Positions 62,981 through 64,000 of a stretch of 64,000 bases of DNA are shown one piece after another. Origin of the DNA: Microcystis aeruginosa NIES-4325 (GTDB lineage Bacteria; Cyanobacteriota; Cyanobacteriia; Cyanobacteriales; Microcystaceae). The stretch covers positions 1 to 64,000 of the forward strand of contig NZ_BJKP01000018.1 of NCBI RefSeq assembly GCF_008974145.1. Direction: 5' to 3'. Both the position numbers and the translations under genes were made by a program. A model generated the notes under the pieces. The model saw only the letters and a list, made by a program, of their open reading frames with translations, was not told the origin of the DNA and ran no database searches. Numbering within the stretch: the first letter of the stretch is position 1; every line of letters starts with the position of its first letter.

Positions 62981-64000
62981 ATGACTTTAACCGTTGAACT
63001 TCCGAAAACCCAAACGCCGCAACGTTTACCCTTAAATCCTAACTATCCCCCCTTTCGCCAGTGGAAAGCAGGGGTAATCGCCGAAAAACTAGAAGAACAG
63101 CCAATCTGTCTCTATGTCCATATCCCTTTTTGTACTCAACGCTGTGCTTTTTGTTACTACAAAACCGTTGACCTAAAAGAGAGCCAAGTACAGGCCTATG
63201 TAGATACGCTTTGCCAAGAAATTAAACTCGTTTCCGAAAGATTCAATTTGAAAAACCGACGGATTCAGGCGGTTTATTTTGGCGGAGGAACTCCCACCAC
63301 CTTAACCGGAAACCAGTTAGTCCAAGTTGTCGAGAATTTACGGGAAAATTTCTCCTACTTTGAAGAAAAGAAACAGTTTTCCGTAGAAGCAGAACCCTTG
63401 AGTGTTTCCCCCTCAAAAATGAGGTTACTCAAAGAATTAGGAGTAAATCGCCTGAGTTTAGGTGTTCAATCTTTTAATGATCAAATCATCAAACTGAGTG
63501 GCAGAGGTCATGACGAAAAACAAGCTTATCGAGCGATAGATGTAGCTCAAAAAGCTGGCGAGGGGCAATGGTCAATTAATATTGACCTGTTGAGTGGACT
63601 AGCAGGAGAAACTGTAGAAACTTGGCAAGAAAGCTTAGAATGCGCTCTAAAAACCGGAGTAGAAAGCATCACCGTTTATAAAATGGAAGCTTTTGCCAAT
63701 ACCCAAGTATTTGATCAAGGGGTTCGCCAAGAAATTATAGAATTGCCATCAGCAGAGCTAGAAATGCAGTTTATGCAGTTGGCCATGGAGCGCTTTGCCC
63801 AAGCAAACTATAATCCTTGGAGTCATTTTACCTATGTTAAAAATGACAGCGATTTGGCCACAAGTACCCAACAATATCGCAGTGAATACATTTTTAATAT
63901 TTGGCACGGAATGGAGTTTTATGGACTGGGGGTCTCTGCTTTTGGCTGTTTAGGGGATTCTCTGTTACAAAATACTAGCGATATGGAAAAATATGCGACC
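62981..64000 (+). CDS. HemN-like radical SAM enzyme (partial, runs off the end)
   Basis: An open frame of 340 codons starts at ATG 62981 and continues past the window edge. It has the radical SAM cluster motif HIPFCTQRCAFCYYKT (CxxxCxxC), then VYFGGGTPTTLTG and GVNRLSLGVQSFNDQIIKLSGRGH, as in HemN/HutW/class C methyltransferases. In this context a role in the cluster (methylation or C-C chemistry) is more likely than heme synthesis. It follows the ACP by 45 bases in the same direction. Confidence 0.92.
   Translation, partial: MTLTVELPKTQTPQRLPLNPNYPPFRQWKAGVIAEKLEEQPICLYVHIPFCTQRCAFCYYKTVDLKESQVQAYVDTLCQEIKLVSERFNLKNRRIQAVYFGGGTPTTLTGNQLVQVVENLRENFSYFEEKKQFSVEAEPLSVSPSKMRLLKELGVNRLSLGVQSFNDQIIKLSGRGHDEKQAYRAIDVAQKAGEGQWSINIDLLSGLAGETVETWQESLECALKTGVESITVYKMEAFANTQVFDQGVRQEIIELPSAELEMQFMQLAMERFAQANYNPWSHFTYVKNDSDLATSTQQYRSEYIFNIWHGMEFYGLGVSAFGCLGDSLLQNTSDMEKYAT

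Noticed and set aside
62981..64000. Housekeeping coproporphyrinogen dehydrogenase (hemN)
   Set aside because: The fold fits HemN, but the position after an acyl ligase and ACP and the cluster context favour a biosynthetic radical SAM enzyme. Left as HemN-like.

Overview
The window looks like a chromosomal segment of a bloom-forming cyanobacterium, most likely Microcystis. Supporting signs are an NDH-1 NdhF1 subunit, a GUN4-domain protein, a ScyD/ScyE-type protein, about 21 copies of the HIP1 octamer GCGATCGC in the first 47 kb, heptameric (TGATAAC)n repeats, and many decayed IS and MITE elements. I saw no rRNA, tRNA or CRISPR array.

Region 0-9.4 kb: an NAD-synthesis operon on the minus strand (nadD, an NrtR-like Nudix regulator, nadE), an orphan antitoxin, a TrkA-type K+ channel protein ending beside a 27-bp minisatellite, a DUF4351 protein, an NB-ARC-type pseudogene and ndhF. 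Region 9.4-18.4 kb is a mobile-element zone: an IS5-family element broken by a 202-bp MITE, an MlaE permease, a PstS-like protein, gpmI, and an IS4-type element with two 244-bp inverted arms inserted in an antitoxin gene, followed by a WD40 lipoprotein. Region 18.6-43.4 kb is mostly housekeeping and accessory genes: MlaD, purL, purF, a fused ECF-type ATPase, aroA, a PrxQ-like peroxiredoxin, a STAND-like ATPase, WD40 and ScyD/E proteins, two GT4 glycosyltransferases, a DNA methyltransferase, a UPF0173 hydrolase, gnd and a GUN4 coiled-coil protein.

Region 43.5-64 kb is the most interesting part. A LamG-DUF2235 protein, a small repeat-tailed membrane protein and the GUN4 protein form one minus-strand cassette. 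Next to it lies a biosynthetic gene cluster. Its minus-strand arm reads: small membrane protein, chorismate lyase-like enzyme, O-methyltransferase (frameshifted), cis-prenyltransferase, NRPS (A-nMT-PCP-C), class III aminotransferase, acyl-CoA dehydrogenase-like protein, second O-methyltransferase, thioester reductase, SbmA/BacA-like ABC exporter. The divergent plus-strand arm reads: acyl-AMP ligase, acyl carrier protein and a HemN-like radical SAM enzyme that runs off the window edge. The gene set suggests a 4-hydroxybenzoate-type starter made from chorismate, adenylated and loaded on the carrier protein, then joined to an N-methylated and possibly prenylated amino acid. This resembles what is known of the aeruginoguanidine/microguanidine family of Microcystis, but that assignment is inference. 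HIP1 sites vanish across this arm, which fits horizontal acquisition.

Within-window paralogy is notable: two small membrane proteins of the same unnamed family lie at the two ends of the 43.5-61 kb region, two O-methyltransferases lie in the cluster, and the GUN4 protein's helical region has a truncated paralog near 20 kb.
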